Source: Nitrospiraceae bacterium (GTDB lineage: Bacteria > Nitrospirota > Thermodesulfovibrionia > Thermodesulfovibrionales > Dissulfurispiraceae). From it: 36,039 bases of DNA. This document shows, one piece after another, positions 33,639 to 36,039 of this stretch; position 1 is the stretch's first letter; the number at the start of each line of letters is the position of its first letter. A program made the translations under genes and the position numbers. Under the pieces are notes generated by a model that made no database searches, was not told the origin of the DNA, and worked only from the letters and a program-made list of their open reading frames with translations. The stretch covers positions 1-36,039 of the forward strand of contig PMYY01000140.1 in NCBI GenBank assembly GCA_003170655.1. Direction: 5' to 3'.

Positions 33639-35262
33639 TCGTCACCCTTTTCCAGTCGCCGGCAGGTCTACCGTAATCCGGTATAATAATCTCCATTCCT
33701 CTAAAGCAATACGGGAATTGTCTGCGTGTTTTCTCAGCTGGGATATACCAATATAGTCCGTCGGCAATTAGCAGGAGACCCGTTGCAATAAGAATCCCGT
33801 CGAAAAGAGTCCAGGAAACCGCCTCCGGTCCATAATAAGACAGCAACCCAATACCAACCGCCGCTACGCTGGCTCCAGTATTGATAAATGCCAGTCCGGT
33901 TCGCGCCCTTGCCATTATAGTCCTCAGTCTTGCCATAACATTGCGCCTGTCGGCCAGCATCGTCCTCTCAAGGGCAAGTCCTGTAGTGGCCCAGATTCCG
34001 CGGGCAAAAGACCGCCTGACAGGAGGCACATGTGCACGAATGGATTCAAAACCCTTTCGTTTGTGTGAAGGCGGGAAAAATATGTCCCAAATGTTTTTAT
34101 TCTCTTGTGTTTTCGTCAGGGATTTAATGCATGTGATTCCGGACCGTCGTCCCGGTAAATACCAATAGACTCCCTCCAATGCCATCAGCATGCCGATCGA
34201 AATCAGAACGATGTCGAACAGAGTCCAGTCGCTTGCCGGGAATTGCTTCAGCATTACAATACCGAGTCCAATAAATGCAATACCGGTTCGCGTAAACGCG
34301 AGTCCGTTCCGTCCCCTGGCCATCAGTGTCCTGTGGCATGCAAGGGTCGTCCGCTCCTCCGACAGGTCGGTCCTGTCACTTGCCAAAAATCGCCGCCGCA
34401 TCACCGGCGACAGGGTGCACCATTTAGCGCGTAGTTCACCGGCCCCTTCCACCGACCCACTGCGTGTAAAGCAGGGACTATTCCCGGGATTAGACATTTC
34501 GAGGACCGTTGCGCCTCCTGTGGGACACGTCGTTGCGCAGTCCAACACTTTCTTGCCTGTCTTCCTTGCCGGCAAATACCAGTTAACCCCGTCGATGGTT
34601 ATCAATATCCCTGCCAAAAAGAGTGCCGCTTCGAAGATGTTTGAGTATCCAATGCCGAACAACCTAAATAGTACGATCGAAATAATAATGAAGGAAATCC
34701 CCGTCCTCATGAAGGCGAGTCCGGTTCGCCCCTTTGCCAAGGACGTCCTATAACTGGCGAGCAAGGATCGTCTTTCTGCAAGGAATATCCGGACCATGGC
34801 GAGAGATGTCCTGGCACCGGAAACACAGAAATTCGGATTCAGGTCAAGGTTGTTCTCAATTATCCTGATAACGTCTGAGGGGAGAGCTACAAGGAAACTG
34901 ACTTTCTTGACATTAAGGGTCCCTTTTATTTCCTCAGCACAGGAAGCGTCGGGATTGCAGGCAATGACCTCAGCCTGGTCGCCTTCGAAATAGAGGGGGA
35001 TCCATAGGGCCTGTTTCATCCTTTCGAGGTCCATCATCTTCACAATTTTTGAAGAGACCATAATATCTTCATCGTATTCAACGAAAGGATGGCCGTAATA
35101 TTCGGTCAGGCAGAACAGTATTTCATGCTTTGGAATGCCTTTTGACAACAAAAGATCTTCGGGATATTTGCCGGCGGCGGTCGATGCGGCTATTATATCA
35201 AGCAATTCTTTTTCGGACAGGAAGCCTTGCTTGATCAATCTTGAAAATTTTTCGTCAAACAT
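33619..35262 (-). CDS. Three-module DUF202-like membrane protein with GspE-type N-terminal domain
   Basis: 547 residues, a paralogue of the next gene. Residues 1-145 resemble the GspE/MshE N-terminal domain (GFLSEKELLDIIAAS, KYPEDLLLSKGIPKHEILF, YYGHPFVEYDED, PLYFEGDQAEVIACNPD). Three modules follow at about 151-241, 283-378 and 419-515. In module 1 Arg is at 151, 158, 165, 172, 179 and 186; in module 2 at 290, 297, 304, 311, 318 and 325; in module 3 at 433, 440, 447 and 454. Each module has two membrane helices and ends (D/E)G-x2-WY(L/I)P, giving six membrane segments in all. Linkers carry several cysteines (242, 246, 264, 282). It is the first gene of the five-gene unit; the start has only a weak ribosome site. 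Confidence 0.85.
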   Translation of the reverse strand: MFDEKFSRLIKQGFLSEKELLDIIAASTAAGKYPEDLLLSKGIPKHEILFCLTEYYGHPFVEYDEDIMVSSKIVKMMDLERMKQALWIPLYFEGDQAEVIACNPDASCAEEIKGTLNVKKVSFLVALPSDVIRIIENNLDLNPNFCVSGARTSLAMVRIFLAERRSLLASYRTSLAKGRTGLAFMRTGISFIIISIVLFRLFGIGYSNIFEAALFLAGILITIDGVNWYLPARKTGKKVLDCATTCPTGGATVLEMSNPGNSPCFTRSGSVEGAGELRAKWCTLSPVMRRRFLASDRTDLSEERTTLACHRTLMARGRNGLAFTRTGIAFIGLGIVMLKQFPASDWTLFDIVLISIGMLMALEGVYWYLPGRRSGITCIKSLTKTQENKNIWDIFFPPSHKRKGFESIRAHVPPVRRSFARGIWATTGLALERTMLADRRNVMARLRTIMARARTGLAFINTGASVAAVGIGLLSYYGPEAVSWTLFDGILIATGLLLIADGLYWYIPAEKTRRQFPYCFRGMEIIIPDYGRPAGDWKRVTIEDEDF

Positions 35263-35314
35263 ACATCATTTCAGACCTTGGAGCCTCGGCTTTTGAAAAA
35301 CCTTTCTAGCTCAA

Positions 35315-35343
35315 TGCTTAATTTTATACCTTTCTTAAAAGGA
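35315..35343 (-). promoter_or_regulatory. Candidate promoter of the five-gene DUF202/TCS/PEP-like unit
   Basis: On the minus strand TATAAA is found at about 35319-35324 within AAGGTATAAAATTAAG. A TTTGCG lies 17 bases upstream as a poor -35. The leader would be about 50 bases. The rest of 35263-35478 holds a pair of AAGCTT sites and the start signals of the divergent gene; nothing else was recognised. Confidence 0.35.
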
Positions 35344-35478
35344 TACGCAAACGGGAGCCGGTTCATCGACCTCGTTCCCTAAGCTTAAGGCAAATGAATT
35401 CCAAGCTTCGGAACGGAATATGGTTAGAATTGAATTAAGGTTGCCGGGTTCTCAAAAAAGAGATAGGAGGACGGTTTC

Positions 35479-35798
35479 ATGAAAAGATTTACAGGTTATT
35501 CCTGATCTTACTGGCGATGCCTGGATTAGTTATGTTCTCGACCAATGCTATATCCGATCAGGAGACAGACGATGGAAGCCCTCCATTTACTTTAAGCCTG
35601 CTCGAACCAGTAAAGCCTGCAAAGATAGAAGCTTTCGCCGGGAATGAGCTTATAGTTTATAACCCACGAAACCCGTACAATATTTTCACCAATTATGAAC
35701 TAGACATACACTGCGTCGGCTTCGATGTTTCTTATTGCTGCATCATTCCACCGAACAATAGTGTGCAGGCCCAAGACAGTCGATTTCACGTCGCATGA
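35479..35798 (+). pseudogene. Possible exported protein, frameshifted in the signal peptide
   Basis: A good ribosome site (AGGAGG) precedes an ATG at 35479, but that frame stops after eight codons. Shifting frame by one base near 35488-35493 gives a convincing signal peptide, RLFLILLAMPGLVMFSTNA, followed by about 75 residues with ELIVYNPRNPYNIFTNYEL and a Cys-rich GFDVSYCCIIPPNN, ending at 35798. A single-base deletion, or a sequencing error, therefore probably separates the start from the body. A start at 35517 has no ribosome site. I do not recognise the family. It is transcribed divergently from the five-gene unit. Confidence 0.45.
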
Positions 35799-36039
35799 GC
35801 AGGCCCTGCAATTCAGCCCCGACGGCAAATACGCAAGTTCAGTAACCTGCGCGGCATGCCAGACCGTCACCGGGAAAGGGTCCCGGTCCAATTGTCGGGC
35901 ACCTGCTTCGAGAACGATTATTAGGTGATGAGTGCCACGACATCGTGGACGATAAAACGTGCCATGACATCGTGGACTCTCATCAGGTTAGTTGCGTAAT
36001 TTATAAGCAAATTCAACCACCTGAGTTTTATCGAGATAG
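35799..36039 (+). other. Low-confidence coding remnants at the window edge
   Basis: No intact gene is supported here. One frame (up to 35928) reads FSPDGKYASSVTCAACQTVTG, and another (open from about 35846 to the window end) reads DECHDIVDDKTCHDIVDSHQ across a tandem repeat. Cysteine-rich fragments in different frames could be pieces of the same damaged exported protein. They could equally be chance open frames. Confidence 0.3.
35932..35985 (+). repeat. Two-copy 27-bp tandem repeat with internal palindrome
   Basis: GTGCCACGACATCGTGGAC (35932-35950) recurs as GTGCCATGACATCGTGGAC (35959-35977), 27 bases apart, with one mismatch in 19. The first copy contains the near-perfect palindrome CCACGA-CA-TCGTGG. 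The 27-base period keeps reading frame and would encode CHDIVD-x3 twice. Confidence 0.7.

Noticed and set aside
32427-35262. Leucine zipper or plain coiled coil in the DUF202-like proteins
   Set aside because: The heptad position is filled by Arg, not Leu, and adjoins membrane helices; it fits the DUF202 pattern better.
35932-35985. CRISPR-like direct repeats
   Set aside because: Only two copies with an 8-base interval; there are no spacers of normal length and no cas genes.

Overview
The window looks like chromosomal core DNA from a Gram-negative, probably anaerobic, deltaproteobacterium-like organism (Desulfobacterota or Syntrophorhabdia type). This is an inference from gene content and order. 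Support comes from a classical str operon, a type IV pilus secretin operon (pilMNOPQ), SurA, RseC and TonB-type envelope proteins, the hydrogenase maturation factor HypE, and a citramalate synthase / aspartate kinase / ApgM-like cluster of the kind I recall from Geobacter-type genomes. No rRNA, tRNA, CRISPR array, insertion sequence or phage gene was seen.

Layout. (1) 1-3015, minus: str operon rpsL-rpsG-fusA, with the first codons of tuf at the window edge. (2) 3331-8709, plus: a metallo-beta-lactamase-fold hydrolase, birA overlapping coaX, a universal stress protein preceded by a long perfect inverted repeat, a geranylgeranyl-reductase-family flavoprotein, a TonB-like protein and a small unknown protein, ending at a bidirectional terminator. 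(3) 8766-13720, minus: pilM-N-O-P-Q, tightly overlapped and probably read from a leaderless promoter. (4) 13780-23454, minus: aspS, rluB, surA-like, hypE, a fibronectin-type lipoprotein, argH, a second EF-G (fusA2) and rseC. (5) 23460-27776, minus: cimA, lysC, an ApgM-family enzyme that is probably a homoserine kinase, and a small NIL-domain protein. Together they make an aspartate/threonine/isoleucine block. (6) 28041-35262, minus: a compact five-gene unit described below. (7) 35263-36039: a divergent, frame-disrupted exported-protein remnant and a 27-bp tandem repeat.

The most novel part is region 6. Two related membrane proteins each carry an N-terminal domain resembling that of GspE/MshE ATPases, followed by three or two DUF202-like modules. 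Each module opens with an amphipathic stretch in which arginine recurs every seventh residue, usually for six turns, and four of the five end in a W-Y-(L/I)-P tail. Their genes are followed without meaningful gaps by a membrane histidine kinase, a stand-alone receiver, and a PEP-synthase-like phosphotransferase. That enzyme keeps the ATP-grasp and phosphohistidine domains but replaces the PEP/pyruvate barrel with an unrecognised C-terminal region. I read this as a previously unnamed membrane signalling / phosphotransfer system. Its substrate and signal are unknown.

Working together, the core blocks supply translation (S12, S7, EF-G, AspRS, RluB), cofactor charging (BirA, CoaX), pilus assembly, periplasmic folding and amino-acid synthesis. 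The AspRS carries residues typical of non-discriminating enzymes, which predicts a GatCAB route to Asn-tRNA elsewhere in the genome.
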